From Anisodus tanguticus (lineage: Eukaryota; Streptophyta; Magnoliopsida; Solanales; Solanaceae): a stretch of 64,000 nucleotides of DNA. The stretch spans positions 14,310,001 through 14,374,000 of the forward strand of contig CM067541.1 in the NCBI GenBank assembly GCA_034509755.1, written 5' to 3'. The notes below the pieces were generated by a model. It was not told the origin of the DNA. It worked only from the letters and a program-made list of their open reading frames with translations, and did not search any database. The stretch's first letter is position 1. Each line of letters begins with the position of its first letter. Positions 23,001-34,897 of this stretch are shown piece after piece. The translations under genes were made by a program, and so were the position numbers.

Positions 23001-26000
23001 ATGGATGGACGCATCTCCCGCCAAAGGCAAATTTCCAACAATTTTCGATGACGTTCTGACAGGAATATCCATTGGAAATTTGTGTTTTTAGTATTTTGTA
23101 TGCTCAAAGTATCTAAAATTGCCATTATTCCTTTACAAGGAGATTTACTATTATTTTTATTTTTTTCAGATATCCATTCACAATTGCAAAGTATTGTTGT
23201 GAAAGAGTTCCAGATAATTGTTCACTTGTTGTGGTAGCTAGAAAGTCAGGGCAAACACCACATAACATTCAATCCCATTCAATTCGATTCCAAGGTAATT
23301 CAAATTCCTATCCCATAAAAATTTTGTTTGATTTTACGTATGATCACTCATTTACTCGTTACAATATCAAAATTACATAATTATGTTTTGTCTAAGTAAT
23401 CAAACTTTATCCAATAACAATAAAGTCACTAATATTAGTTTTTGTCACATTAAGGATAGTCAACTCTTATCCACTATATTAGTAAAGTCATAGAACTTGA
23501 TCCACTATGACAGTAAAGTCACCTTGATTTTGTTGTCATAGAAGGCAAAATTCAGTGACTACTATTACAGTTGATAGTCCAGTTATTTTTACGTTACAAA
23601 AAGTAGTTGTCTGACTTTATTGTTACATAACATAAAGTTCAATTACATTAATGTGATAAAAATATATTATAATTTTGCGATTTAACTATTTCAATAAAGT
23701 TCAGTGAGCATATGTGAAAGAAAAACCTCACAAACATTTTGAATTTCAATTCATATTATTAACAACAATACTTACATCACCAAATATTGTTGCAGAAAAT
23801 AATCAGCCAAGTTCAAGATGGCCCAAAGAAAATAATTCTCCTTCCTCGGAAGAGAAGCAAACTATTACAAGGCATTCACCAAGAACTGTACTAAATGGTT
23901 GTGAAGAAGAAAATAGTTCAAGTTTTGGAGATAATTCCATCACTAAATCCTCAATAACATCATCATCATCATTGACTAAAGAATTGAAAATTCAACAAGA
24001 TCGTCAATTCAAGAAGCCAATGTCTCCTTTGAGGCGAATTTCTTCTTTTTTACGTTCGCCTTTTGATTCGAGCTCGAGGAAGAAGAGTTCAAGATTTCAA
24101 CATGAGGAAAACAAACAGCAGCCTCCAATGAAATGGTTTTGCTATGAGGAGATTGCAAGTTCTACTAACTATTTTTGTCCAGGTTTGTGTTCTTCATGTC
24201 TAATACAGTACTATGTTTTCTTCCTTAAAAATATTTTTTGAAGAATTAGATACGATTATGAAAGCGCCCCTGAAGTTTTGTTAAATATAGCAAGTTCTGA
24301 TAGTGGAGTACAAATAGTGCTCACTAGTCACTTTTTTATTGTCTTTAAAAAATAGTCACTGTTATAGAATCTTAAATTTCAAAGGTGAAACTCTAGGACA
24401 TTGCAACAGAGTTTCGCTTTTGAAATTTGTAACTCCGTTACCTGGTTAATTTTAAGTTACAAAGGCTGAAAATGGCTATTTCAAATTTCACCTCTTGATG
24501 TATGAGTATTATTTGACCCTTATGGCCTTTTTTTTAGGTTACTCTTTGCATTTCCCCGTTAGTGGGGGTATTGGTCTTTAGCTTTTGACCTTGGTTAACA
24601 AATTCTCTTTAAATGATGTATGTTGTTCATCGGGCAGAAGTTTTAGTTATAGTATGCGCATAAGTTAGTTTTGCCTATGCGGCAGGAGATTGGAATATTT
24701 CAAGAAGTTATAGACATTGCAAATAATTCAATATGTTGCCTATTCGATAGAAGTTTTAGGTGTATTGACTTGTGAACAATTGAGCAACACATGCAATTTT
24801 TGCCTATGATGTAGAATTTGTTGTCAACTGAACATGTTTACTATCTCTGACTAGTTGAAATATTCCGAACTTCTGCCTCACTGGTACAACTAGTTTATGG
24901 CCACAACTTATGCCTTATGAACAACCTAAGTCATTTTCTAAAGACCTTTTTTAAGCTAGGCCAAAAGTTCAAAATGACTCCTTATTGAGGTCATTCTTGC
25001 AAATCACTCATATCCTCCTAAAAGTGACATCAAAATCCACCATTTATGCAAATGCTCCCCTCCCATGATATGTGTTGAGCCTAAAATAAATATTAAGAAT
25101 TTATATAGCTTTTGAGATTGAGGCATAATTGTTATTTGGGGAGCAAAAATAAACCCCTTAAATCGTAGATATAATGGTATAAAATCTAATTTAGAAAAAT
25201 GACATTGTTTTATTTTCCTTTTTTTCTTATGTGCAGAGAATTTAGTGGGACAAGGAGGATATTCAGATGTATATAGAGGAATTCTTGAAGATGGAAGAAC
25301 AATAGCAGTAAAGAGATTAGTAAAAGACAGCAATGATATGAACAAAGAAAAAGAATTCCTAATGGAATTAGGTGTAATTAGCCATGTTAATCATCCAAAT
25401 ACAGCAACTTTAGTTGGTTATTGCATTGAAAATGGCTTCTATCTCATCTTCAAGTTTTATCCTAATGGCACTCTCTCTTCTGCATTACATGGTATGCCTT
25501 TGATCCTAATTTACTCTTTTATTGCACCTATATATATATGTGTGTTTATAAGTATACCGTGATTCGTGAGAAACGGATTCATAATTTTAACTGGTTGGAT
25601 TCAGCTTTCAAGGTTTCTTTTGGTGTTGATGAACACATTATATTTTTGAAATTATAAGTTCAGAGTAGTATTTGTTGAAACTCTATATATATTGAGTTCG
25701 GTTAAACCCATTAATATTAGATATACCAGTATATACATTGATCTCGAAAGTCAGTAGAAAATTTACTTCCTTATATTATATAATATAATTGGGTGCATCT
25801 TATGTTCTTGAACCAACAAACATTTTTCGGCTGATCCTTCTCTTTAATTAGTATTACTTTTTGTTTTTCATCAAGCTCAATACGATTAATTACTCGATAA
25901 AAGGTATCGTTAGTCTCATCAGGCATTCCCCCTCTTAGCCTTAAAACTATAGCTTCTCACATAGGAAATTTTTGAGCTCACTAGGGGATTTTAAATAAAT

Positions 26001-29000
26001 ATAGAGTTTATGTATTTAAAATTAAATTAAAAATATTATATGTCATTATTTATTTAGAAACTTAGATTTGGAGATGTTTCTTTTTGGTCCTTTGCTACTT
26101 GGTTGCAGGAAAATCAAACAAGGCACTTGAATGGCCAATGAGATATAAAATTGCCCTTGGAATTGCAAGAGGTTTACACTATCTTCACAAATGTTGTAAA
26201 CATCGTATAATACATCGGGATATCAAAGCTTCAAATGTACTACTAGGACCAGACTACGAGCCTCAGGTACAATTCATAAAGCATGGTTTTTTGTAATTTT
26301 TATCGCACTTTCTGTATATTTGCTAACTCTTCTACAGAGTAAAATTAAAAAATAACCATTTTCAAACTTGTAATTGAAAAGTAGAAATAGATTCAAAAGT
26401 CATTGCAAAATAGACTATTTTTGGAATTAATGACACTGCAATGGATTATGGATTTTGAACTTAAAAAAGTGAAATTCCATCGCAATAACCTGGACGAAAT
26501 ATACATGATATATATCATCATATATAAGTTCAAAATCCATGACAATGCCATGAATTTCAAATGTCATGACAATATTCTAAACTTTTCACTTGTTTAAGTT
26601 TGAAATCCACGATAATGTCATAGTGTTTTCGCATCAAAAGTGGTTATTTTTCATAAACACTGATCCGAAAGGTGAGTACAATTTTTACTCTTCTACCTAT
26701 ACGGAAGCTTGAAAGACAAAATTTATTTTTTTTGTTTTTCTTTTTTTTTTATTTTTCATCATTCCTTTTTCTTTCTTTCTTTTTGGTGAGAAGATATCAG
26801 ATTTTGGGCTAGCAAAATGGCTACCAAATAAATGGACACACCATGCTGTAATTCCAATAGAGGGCACATTTGGATATTTAGCACCAGAGTACTTCATGCA
26901 CGGAATTGTGGATGAAAAAACAGATATTTTTGCATTTGGAGTTCTTCTACTTGAAATTATCACTGGTAGAAGGCCTGTGGATTCATCAAGACAAAATCTA
27001 CTTTTATGGGTAAATCTAAATAATCTTTTCTAAATTATTTATTAGAACCTATATTTTTAATCTATTTCTAAAAAAAAATTAAACTTTCTTGTAGAATAGT
27101 GTAAATCTCCTTGACTTGAGTCCTCTCATTAATACAATATATATAGAGTGTACAATGGTAATCCTAATAGGAAGAGGATCTCGACTTTACATAATTACAC
27201 TAAAGTATTAATTACATAATATACGTGGAATATATAAAATATATTCGCTATCACACCCCCTCAGTCGTAGCGGGAGGAGGCCGGACACTAAGACTGAATC
27301 TGAAGTCAAGGAACAGATGACATGGAAGCCCCTTTGTGAAGATATCTGCATACTGATACGAAGAAGGAACATGCAACACCCTAACATGACCCATGGCAAC
27401 CTTCTCGCGAACAAAGTGGATATCCATCTCAATATGCTTGGTTCGCTGATGCTGAACCGGGTTATGAGACAAGTAGACCGCATATATGTTGTCACAGTAG
27501 ACAATAGATGCCTTACGTAGGGGACAATGTAGCTCCAGAAGAAGGTTTCAGAGCCAACATATCTCAACAACAATGTTCGCAACGCCTCTATATTCTGCTT
27601 CGGCACTCGAACGTGATTGTGTGGCTTGCCTCTTGGCAGACCATGAATGAGGTTATCTCCCAAAAATACACAATATCCGAAAGTGGAACGACGTGTGTCT
27701 AGACAACCTGCCCAATCGGCATCTATAGATGATAGCAGCCTGGTTGGTGCAGAGCAATAGATGTGCAACCCATAGTCAATAGTGCCCTTAACATATCGAA
27801 TGATACGTTTAAGAGCAGTGAAGTGAGGCTCCCTGGGGCGTGCATAAACAAACTCACCTGCTGAACAACATATGCAATATCGGGCTTGGTGAACGTGAGG
27901 TACTGAAGAGCGCCAACAAGACTCCTATAGAGAGAGGGATTGAGCACCAGATCCCCGTCAGTAGCGCTGAGTTTCGACTTGGAGTTTCGACTTGGAGTCG
28001 ACTGGAGTGGGCATGATTTTGCAGTTCGCATTCTTAGCCCTGTAAACAATTTATTCAGCATACTTATGCTGGCACATGAACATAGCATCAGCAGATCGGG
28101 TCACAGAGATAACCAAAAAATAGCTCAACTTCCTCAAGTCAGTCATAGCAAATTCAGATTTGAGCAGGGGAAATAATCTCATTTTTCAGCACATCTGAAG
28201 AGGCAGTCAGAACAATATCATCCACATATAACAAAAGGTAGGCAGTGTCAGTACCTTGATGAAGAATAAACATAGAATTGTCACTCTTGCAAAACATGAA
28301 GTCGATCTGCATGATGTATATGGAAAAGCGCTCATACCAAGCCCTAGGGCCTGTTTCAAACCATATAATAATATAGGGAGATGGCAGACATACTGAGGAA
28401 CTTCGGGATGCACAAAGCCAGACAATTGATGCATGTAAACTATTTCTTTCAAGTCCCCATGTAAGAACACATTTTTCACATCAAGTTGCTGAATCGACCA
28501 GTTCTTACCCATATCTATGCTTAGAACAATGCGGATGGTTGCCGGTTTAACCACCAGACTGAATGTCTCACCACAATCAATACCCTCATGTTGCCCTGTG
28601 CTATTTTTCACAAGTCTTGCCTTATGGCGTTCAAGCTCACCACTATCTCTGAACTTATGACGAAAGAACCACATACATTGAATCACATTCACCCCTTCTA
28701 GTCTCGGGGTAAGATCCAAAGTGCGTTGAGTAGTAAGCACATTAAATTCCTCACACATGGCCGCATTCCAATTCGGGTCAAGTTTGGCTAATTTCGGGTT
28801 TTTGGGTATGGGTGAGATAGGCTAAGTGGACTTTAGGTTTGAAAATCCCATAATGGGCACGGGTTTCCATGCAATGGGTCGGGGGCGGAATAATGGGTTG
28901 GGGTTGTGGCAGATTTATCACTGGCAGTGAGGGTTGGGTGACAAGAGGGGAGGTCTCGGGAATGTGGGGCAGGGGCTGGGCAGTGAAGGCGCAGGACTGC

Positions 29001-31049
29001 CCGTGACGGGATGGTCCATTACGAAACTGCCTGTCACGGGACTCGGTGGGTTGGGGTGGAGACGGGACCGACGGGGTAGGGGCGGGTGTCGGGGCAGTGG
29101 CGTGACGAGACAGGGGCAGGTACAGGGTGGTTTGAATGGCGTTTTGGAGGATAGGTGAGGTGTCCGAATCATTAAGTAATGTATAGTCGGTGACTTGGAA
29201 TTTATGTATGGAGGCAAATGGAAAGACGTTCTCTACAAACGTGACATGGCGAGAGACAATTAGTTTATTAGTGGACATATCATAGCACAAGTACCCCCTA
29301 TGATTCGACGGAAAACCTAAGAAGACACACGGGGTGATCCTAGGAGCCAATTTGTGAAGAGCCGTGGAGGCGAGATTAGGATAGCATAGACACCCAAAAA
29401 TTCGAATGTGGTCATATGATGGAATCCGACAAAATAAAATTTTAGTTGGAGTTTTAAATTGATTAGTATGAGTGGTAATATATTAAGGAGGTAGGCGACC
29501 ATGTAGAGTGCATAAACCCAAAAGGAAGGGGATAGAGGCATGAAATAGTATGGTGTGAATCATATTATTTATGGTGCGGAGGATTCGCTCGGCTTTACCA
29601 GTTTGAGGTGATGTATGAGGGCACGAGAATCGAAACACCATCCCGTTTGTGGCACAAAATTTGTGAAAGGAGAAATTGTTAAACTCACGATCGTTATCGC
29701 ATTGGAATGTTTTAATGGTCTTTTCCATTTGAGTTTTAACATAAGCTTGAAATCCAAGAAAAGTAGAGTAAACCTGAGACCCTTTTAAGGAGAAGTTTTT
29801 ATGGTCATATAAATGTTAATGCATGCTTAAGACCACAAGTTTCAGAAGTTTTACGGTTACAAAAATGTTATATTATGATTTATGGCCACAAGTTCTGAAA
29901 ATCATACTCCCTCCGTCCCAATTTATGTAGCGGTGATCGAATGAGCACAAAATTTAAGAAAAAAAGACTTTTGAAACTTGTGATTTAAAATTAATAACAA
30001 ACATTTGTATGACTCTAAATCATATCTTCCAAGGGTCATATGAGAAGTTTTAAATTGAATTGATTCAAAGAAGTGTGATATATTCTTTAAACAGACTATA
30101 AACAAAAGTATGTCATATAATTTAAGAGACAAAATGTATTTACTTTCTTAGATTCAGTAATTAATCAATTAGATTCACATGAATAAAATGAAAGGAGTGG
30201 TTTTTCTTTTTAGCTTTACTTTTTTTTTTTTTTGAATTTCTTGAAATTCCAATGAAAAAGACGGCAAAACTTTGGACTTTGGTCCCTAGATTTAAGATAA
30301 TAATTGCTCTAAGAAATATTGGATTGGCTTGTCTTTTTTTAGTTTTTTCAATCAAATTGATTCAAGATAGGAATGAACATAGATAAGCATGTGTAAGTTG
30401 GATATGAAAATGACATGTGATTTAATGGGGGCAGAAAAAAATCTAAGAAATTATCTTATGCCTTTTGATAAAATATATTCTGATAATTCAAAAAATAAAT
30501 ACTCCATGAAGGATGATAAGCTAATTGTATGTGTTATCTATACAATATATTTGATGAATTTTCTTATTTAATTGCTAAGAAATTTACTTTTTTCAGGCGA
30601 CGCCTTTGATGGAAGCTGGAAAATTAATCGATTTAGCAGATCCGAAATTGGAGGGTGAATTTGATATGGACGAATTGCATAAGATGGTTCTCACAGCTTC
30701 GTATTGTGTAAGGCAATCCTCAGTATGGCGTCCGTCAACAACTGAGGTAAAATATTACTTATATTTTTTTAAAGATATTCAATCGAGATAAAAGAAAATT
30801 TAATACAAAACATATAACAAACGACAATTACTATGCCCAATCACAAGCAAATTGTGGCCGGTTATATGGATCTTCATTTATATTTTTTTACTTATAATTT
30901 AGGTGTTAGAGTTGTTGAGATATGGAGATGATTCTGAGGCAGCAAGGAGTTGGAGAATCCCAAAATTTACAAGTGAAGAAGTTGATGATTACTCAATGGT
31001 TTTTGGATATGATCTTCCTTCTGATTTAATTTTAGAAGATCTTTTCTAA
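11018..31049 (+). CDS. USP-domain receptor-like cytoplasmic kinase (complete, 10 exons, TE-filled introns)
   Basis: Exons 11018-11156, 11599-11753, 12343-12461, 23170-23294, 23796-24182, 25237-25491, 26109-26266, 26794-27009, 30597-30746 and 30903-31049 join in frame (GT-AG throughout) into 616 aa. Residues about 8-170 form a universal-stress-protein fold, beginning KILVGISLDVEESKELVSWA; the ATP-type second glycine motif is not evident. A Ser/Arg-rich linker (about 180-295) follows, then the kinase: glycine loop GQGGYSDV (313-320), Lys334, HRD (429-431), DFG (449-451) and APE (476-478), ending near 570 with a short acidic tail. This is the architecture of the USP-bearing RLCK VI proteins of Arabidopsis (for example At2g16750 and At1g77280). 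It is likely cytoplasmic; its partner is unknown, though ROP GTPases bind other RLCK VI members. Intron 3 is 10.7 kb and intron 8 is 3.6 kb because of insertions, yet no exon is damaged. Confidence 0.92.
12609..14052 (-). repeat. 3' LTR of copia C (left)
   Basis: TGTTGGTACTC to ATTTCCAACA. It is very similar to 21635-23040 along its length, including AAAGCAGTACGGG and GTTAGCGGGCAATAG. The small frames in it are shared with the other LTR and are not genes. Confidence 0.9.
14053..17574 (-). pseudogene. Decayed copia C polyprotein (zinc-knuckle side, integrase, RT, RNase H)
   Basis: On the minus strand, 16607-16407 encodes FIDDGTTYGILCLLKSKDEV...TAEVENQL, a copia integrase core piece. Around 15470-15200 lie an MKDMGI-type RT tail and a NKEQYAQV stretch of the RT/RNase H boundary. 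Around 15010-14880 the minus strand gives MESEFIALYKA, the diagnostic RNase H segment. Stops and frameshifts interrupt all frames, and no long ORF survives. This is one broken polyprotein, not several genes. Confidence 0.72.
17126..17398. repeat. Imperfect tandem repeat in copia C interior
   Basis: Two adjacent 68-bp units (17263-17330 and 17331-17398) share TGGCCCACTCCAGTCG, GGAGGCTTT and TGACTGAGT.TCCAA. Shorter, more diverged relatives lie at about 17126-17185 and 17218-17262. The region is between the integrase remnant and the hAT insertion, thus in the gag part of the element. Confidence 0.7.
17583..21145 (-). mobile_element. hAT transposon nested in copia C
   Basis: A 3.56-kb element with the perfect 8-bp target duplication CACTTAAA (17575-17582 and 21146-21153). 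Its termini are imperfect inverted repeats: left TAGGGGGGGTGGTGGGCCGG, and right reverse complement TAGGGCTGGCCAGTGGGCCG. Both ends carry long subterminal arrays of GGGTCGGG-type motifs (17590-17765 and about 20925-21140). The interior codes on the minus strand for a broken RICESLEEPER-like transposase. An 8-bp TSD and subterminal repeats are hallmarks of hAT elements. Confidence 0.93.
17996..20445 (-). pseudogene. hAT transposase (RICESLEEPER/ZBED type), inactivated
   Basis: Starts at the ATG at 20445 with a low-complexity acidic N-terminus (20445-20152). A BED-type zinc-finger region follows at about 20130-20010: an AICKIC C-x2-C and a GKGHGGTG stretch, cut by a TAA near 20012. Next is the catalytic-fold part 19804-19298, with SITSDIGRSTNGHDYL, TLDNASNN and CACHIYN; the usual Trp after SDI is Gly. 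The middle RNase-H-like part is 19035-18637. The C-terminal dimerisation region is split between two frames, 18374-18129 (FPTLSLMARDILNIQAS, GGHGHSLAGDDLEIAVLF) and 18205-17996. Several stops and frameshifts make it non-functional. Confidence 0.88.
21346..21591 (-). pseudogene. Possible start of the copia C gag region
   Basis: An 81-codon minus-strand frame beginning MSVKSCVTKYGYGCG lies just downstream (element sense) of the 5' LTR, where gag would start. It has a basic KRGGNKRSREPDDVNWDKRRR stretch. I do not recognise a gag domain, so the assignment rests on position only. Confidence 0.3.
21635..23040 (-). repeat. 5' LTR of copia C (right)
   Basis: Same termini as the left LTR and about 40 bp shorter; for example, one of the tandem TTAATGGCCATTGAAGGAGG copies near 13260-13330 is missing here. 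Divergence between the LTRs is visible but modest. Confidence 0.9.
23337..23712. mobile_element. Possible MITE in intron 4 of kinase 2
   Basis: ACGTATGATCACTCA at the left and CAGTGAGCATATGTG at the right are imperfect inverted ends. The AT-rich interior has repeated TAAAGTCA motifs and no ORF. Assignment is tentative. Confidence 0.35.
27100..27253 (-). repeat. 3' LTR of copia B1
   Basis: TGTAAATCTCC...CGCTATCA, about 154 bp. Shorter than the roughly 207-bp B2 LTRs, but it shares the CTCATTAATAC, TATATAGAGTG and GGTAATCCTAATAGGA-type blocks. Confidence 0.65.
27254..29785 (-). pseudogene. B1 pol remnant (integrase, RT, RNase H)
   Basis: Minus-strand frames give the integrase end (FQCDNDREFNN...CPHTSPQTGKAERI, 29757-29483), a Pro/Thr-rich linker, RT (GIDCGETFSLVVKPATIR, QLDVKNVFLHGDLKE, 28758-28207) and RNase H (ADWAGCLDTRRST; KHIEMDIHFVREKV, 28088-27251). 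Each piece is in a different frame. The KNAFLHG motif has become KNVFLHG. Inactive. Confidence 0.83.
29904..30139. mobile_element. Stowaway-like MITE in intron 8
   Basis: The left end TACTCCCTCCGTCCCAATTT is canonical. The right end ATTTAAGAGACAAAATGTA is a worn inverted copy. Non-coding. Confidence 0.5.
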
Positions 31050-31327
31050 AAAAAAAATTCTCATAATGTAGAATTTTTTTTTTCTTTTTTCTTCGAGTTT
31101 CCACTTAAACCTACAGATTGTTTAGTGTATTATGACTTGCATAGTGCACATATATTAGATTTTGGATTAGCCCTTTTCTAAGGAAATTGTGAACTTGTAC
31201 CCAATTGCAAATTGCCATTTGTAATAGATTAATAACTATAGCATAGAAAATTTCCATCAAAGTACTTTCATATGGTACTTTTGATTTTTTTCAAGTTAAT
31301 TCTTTAATTTGCCAATTTTCCTTTTGT

Positions 31328-31652
31328 TGAAAGAAATAATCCCCTTGATTATTTTCATTAATTGACAAGGTATATATACAAGTTATAAAATAGGAGAATT
31401 CTCTTCCTATTCTATTCGTAAAATCTTATTCTACCATAATTCTAACTTTACAATTATGGTAGGTGTATAATCCTAATTTAGGTAACAAATACATTACAAT
31501 ACACTACACATATATTTTTCCAATATACAAGATTGTACTGCCTACAATCTGCCCGAGATTGGGCTGCCTATTCTGTCCGAGAATCTGTGATATACCGCGA
31601 TATATACTGATGTATATTCAGTGTATATCGCGGTATATTTCCTTGTTTAACA
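31328..31652 (-). repeat. 3' LTR of copia A2
   Basis: On the minus strand TGTTAAACAAGG to TTATTTCTTTCA. It contains a 21-bp inverted repeat, 31590-31610 with 31618-31638, with a single mismatch. It has about 12 bp (TATTCTATTCG) that the other LTR lacks. Confidence 0.9.
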
Positions 31653-34600
31653 CACCCCCGCAGTCATAGCGGGCGGTCTTCGAACGCTGAGACTGTCCCT
31701 AAAATCTTCAAAAAGGACCGCTGGTAGACCCTTTGTAAAGATGTCTGCAACTTGATAACGAGACGGGACATGGCATACGCGAACGTGACCCTTTGCAACC
31801 TTTTCACGGACAAAGTGAATGTCCATTTCGATATGCTTAGTGCGTTGGTGCTGAATCGGGTTACCTGAAAGGTAGATGGCACTAATGTTATCGCAATATA
31901 CCAAGGTTGCCTTCTGAATGGGACAATGAAGCTCCAAAAGTAAATTACGTAGCCAACATGATTCCGAGACCACATTTGCTACCCCTCAATATTCGACCTC
32001 TGCACTTGAGCGTGATAGAGTTGCTTGACGCTTTGCCGAACAGGAGACCAAGTTGTTGCCAAGGAACATACAGTATCCTGACGTAGACCGTCTGGTGTCC
32101 GGACAACCACCCCAATCCGCATCTATGTACGAGACAAGTGTGGATGTAGATGAAGGATACAAGTGCAAACCATAGTCCAGTGTCCCCTGAATATACCGAA
32201 TGATTCGTTTGATTGCATTCATGTGCTCAACTCTGGGATCATGCATGAATAAACACACCTGTTGAACAACATACGTAATATCCGATCTGGTAAATGTAAG
32301 ATACTGGAGGGCCCCTGCAAGACTGCGATAGCGGGTCGGGTCCTCGTATGGTGCACCTGCCGCGGCACTAAGCTTGGGTTTTGCATCAACTGGAGTGGAA
32401 GTGGACTTACATGATGACATTCCAGCCCTCTCTATGATCTCAGCAGCATACTTTCGTTGAGACAAAAACAAACCATCTGAGTGACACTTGACGGCAATCC
32501 CCAAAAAATAACTCAAGGGCCCTAAGTCTTTCATAGCAAACTCAGAGCTGAGCATGGCCATGATAGAATCACGTAATGCATCGGAAGAGGCAGTCAAAAT
32601 GATATCATCCACATACAACATAATGTAGGCCAAGGACGAACCACGACGGTAGATGAACAAGGAATTATCTGACCTGTTGTGAGTGAACCCAATAGTCGAA
32701 ACAAAGTTAGCAAACCTCGTATACCAGGCCCGTGGAGACTGCTTAAGCCCATATAAGGACTTCTTCAATAAACAGACATGATGAGGACGGTTGGGATCCC
32801 TGAAACCCAACGGCTGATGCATATAGACTGTTTCTTTGAGGTCACCATGTAGGAAAGCATTCTTGACATCCAACTGATGAATAGGCCAAGTCTTTGAGAG
32901 AGCCAAGCTAAGCACAGCGCGAATAGTAGCCGGCTTGACCACCGGACTAAACGTCTCCCCACAATCTATACCAACCTGCTGAGTCTTACCATCACCCACA
33001 AGCCGCGCCTTATGTCGAGCAAATGAACCATCTGAATTCTCCTTATGATAAAAAATCCACATAGACCTGATAACATTAATACCATATGGACGAGGCACCA
33101 ACTCCCACGTCTTATTATCAATAAGAGCATTATATTCATCAATCATAGCAATTTTCCAATTAGGGTCATTTAAGGCGGACACAGGATTACGGGGCAAGGG
33201 GGATTTAGAGACATCAGAATGTAAATTAAAATGTCTTTTAGGTGTAAAAATACCCCGCTGACTACGAGTGACCGGTCTATGACTCGAGGAAGAATTGAGT
33301 GAATTTTGAAAATTTTCTGGGTTCGGGACGGACTGGCCAGTAGGCAGTGGGCATGTTGGCCCAAATCGGTAACGTGGAGCATCCACTGGACCAGTTCCAG
33401 AATTGGGCTGGACTGGCCCAATTGCTGGGACTGATCCAGTAACTGGAACATGGGACGGTACAGTGGGGCCAGCGGGCAGTGGGCCCGCTGGAGAGTTTTG
33501 GGTGCGGGAGATGTCCAAAAAATGCCAAATAATATACAGGGATATTTGGTCATCCAAAAAATTATACGACCTAGGCTCGGGAGTATGAACTTTCGTAAAA
33601 TAAAATTGGGTTTCATAAACAATGACATGGCGATTAATTATGATTTTCTTGGAGGATAAATCAAAGCATTTATAACCACGATGATTAGACGGATAACCCA
33701 AAAATACACACGGGGTAGACCGAGCCTGGAGTTTATTAATTGTGGTGGATGGGAATAACGGATAACACAAGCACCCAAAAATCCGAAGATGAAAATAAGA
33801 AGGGTTCTTATTATATAGGATTTGGAGGGGGGAAGAATATGTCAGACCTTTGGACGGAATTATGTTAAGGAGATATGTTGCCATTTGCAGAGCATGATGC
33901 CAAAAATACGGGGATACGGAAGCATGAAGTAAGAGAGTGCGGACAATGTTATTTATGGAATGAATTTTGCGTTCGGCTTTCCCATTTTGAGAAGATGTAT
34001 GAAGGCACGAAAAATGAAAATTGATCCCATTATTATCACAGAACTCCCGAAACACACTATTGTCATACTCTTTCCCATTATCACACTGAATATTTTTATT
34101 TCTCCTTCGAATTGTGTTCTAATGAATGCTCTAAATTTTATGAATATAGAAAACACTTGAGATTTATTGACAATTGGAAACGTCCACAAAAATTTAGAAT
34201 AATCATCCAAAAACAGAACATAATATCGATGACCTAACGAACTTAGAACAGGAGACGTCCATAGGTCGCTATGAATAATATCAAATGGTTGTGAAGTATG
34301 AGAATTTGAGTCCACAAATGGCAACTTAACAATTTTTCCTAACGAACAAGATTGGCAAATTTGAGTACGACACGTACCCTTACAAGAAATAAAGTTATTT
34401 TTATCTAAAACTGATAAAATAGAAGATCCCGGATGACCAAGGCGAGCATGCCACACGGAAGGAGAAATGGCTGCAAAAACTGACGGCAAGGCTTGACTCG
34501 ATGGACTGAAATCGGGCATGATAGGATAAAGGTCCCCCCTACTATCACACCCCATGAGATGACTCCCCGTCTTGAAATCCTTCACAGAGAAACCAAAAGG

Positions 34601-34897
34601 ATCAAATTCAACAGAAACGAAATTGTCAGTGGTGAACTTTCGGACAGACACTACATTTTTAATCAATTTAGGGGCATGTAAAGTATTTTTCAAGATAAGG
34701 GGTGGATTGGGGGGAGACAACGTTTTCTGACCATAACCCTGAATTGGAATAGAGTTGTCATTTCCAACAATTATACCCCGAGGGTTGCTCAAATTGGAAT
34801 AAGATGAGAGAGTACCTGAATCGAAAGTCATGTGAGTAGTGGCACCAGTGTCCATATACCAATTTGGGTCCGGTTGAGTCAACCCCAATGTGTGCAT
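31647..34897 (-). pseudogene. A2 protease-integrase-RT-RNase H, few lesions
   Basis: Best preserved pol of the window. Frame 34897-33953 has the protease motif WYMDTGATTHMT, the GAG-pre-integrase HARLGHPG...CQSCSLGK, and the integrase start (FLDDYSKFLW). Frame 34055-31986 (689 codons) covers the integrase end (NGKAERKIHS), linker, RT (QLDVKNAFLHGDLKETVY, LYVDDIILTAS) and RNase H (DADWGGCPDTRRSTSGYC). Frame 31973-31647 is the RNase H tail (CDNISAIYLS). Lesions: a frameshift near 34050 between the two large frames and a CGA-to-TGA stop at about 31981-31983. The reading frame ends at a TAA that lies inside the LTR (31647-31649). Confidence 0.88.

Larger units (their letters stand above)
12609..23040 (-). 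mobile_element. Copia C: full-length family-C retrotransposon with nested hAT
   Basis: Two LTRs of 1.4 kb (12609-14052 and 21635-23040) flank an internal region. The whole is bounded by a perfect ATTTT duplication (12604-12608 and 23041-23045). Orientation is minus: the sequence next to the left LTR reads, on the minus strand, as a purine tract (AGAGGGGAT) followed by TGTTGG, and the integrase, RT and RNase H remnants are all minus. I could not identify a normal initiator-Met PBS next to the right LTR. The coding region is heavily decayed and the element is inactive. Confidence 0.88.
12518..23092. mobile_element. MITE split by copia C (intron 3 of kinase 2)
   Basis: Left part 12518-12608 begins CTACTAGAAACGCACAAATT. 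Right part 23046-23092 ends GGAAATTTGTGTTTTTAGT. The two termini are inverted repeats of each other and match the MITE ends at 569 and 7326. Without copia C and one ATTTT copy, the two parts make an element of about 140 bp. Confidence 0.62.
27100..29785 (-). mobile_element. Copia B1: truncated family-B element in intron 8 of kinase 2
   Basis: On the minus strand this holds the 3' LTR (27100-27253), its G-rich PPT (CGACTGAGGGGGTG), RNase H, RT and part of integrase, stopping at about 29785. gag, protease, PBS and 5' LTR are absent, so no target duplication can be read. It resembles B2 at 38127-43052 in order and sequence. Antisense to the host gene. Confidence 0.82.

Noticed and set aside
28934..29158. 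Gly-rich plus-strand ORF
   Set aside because: Antisense to the Pro-rich linker of copia B1 pol.
11018..31049. Kinase 2 as a pseudogene broken by retrotransposons
   Set aside because: All ten exons join in frame, splice sites are GT-AG, the kinase motifs K/HRD/DFG/APE are present, and every large insertion is intronic.
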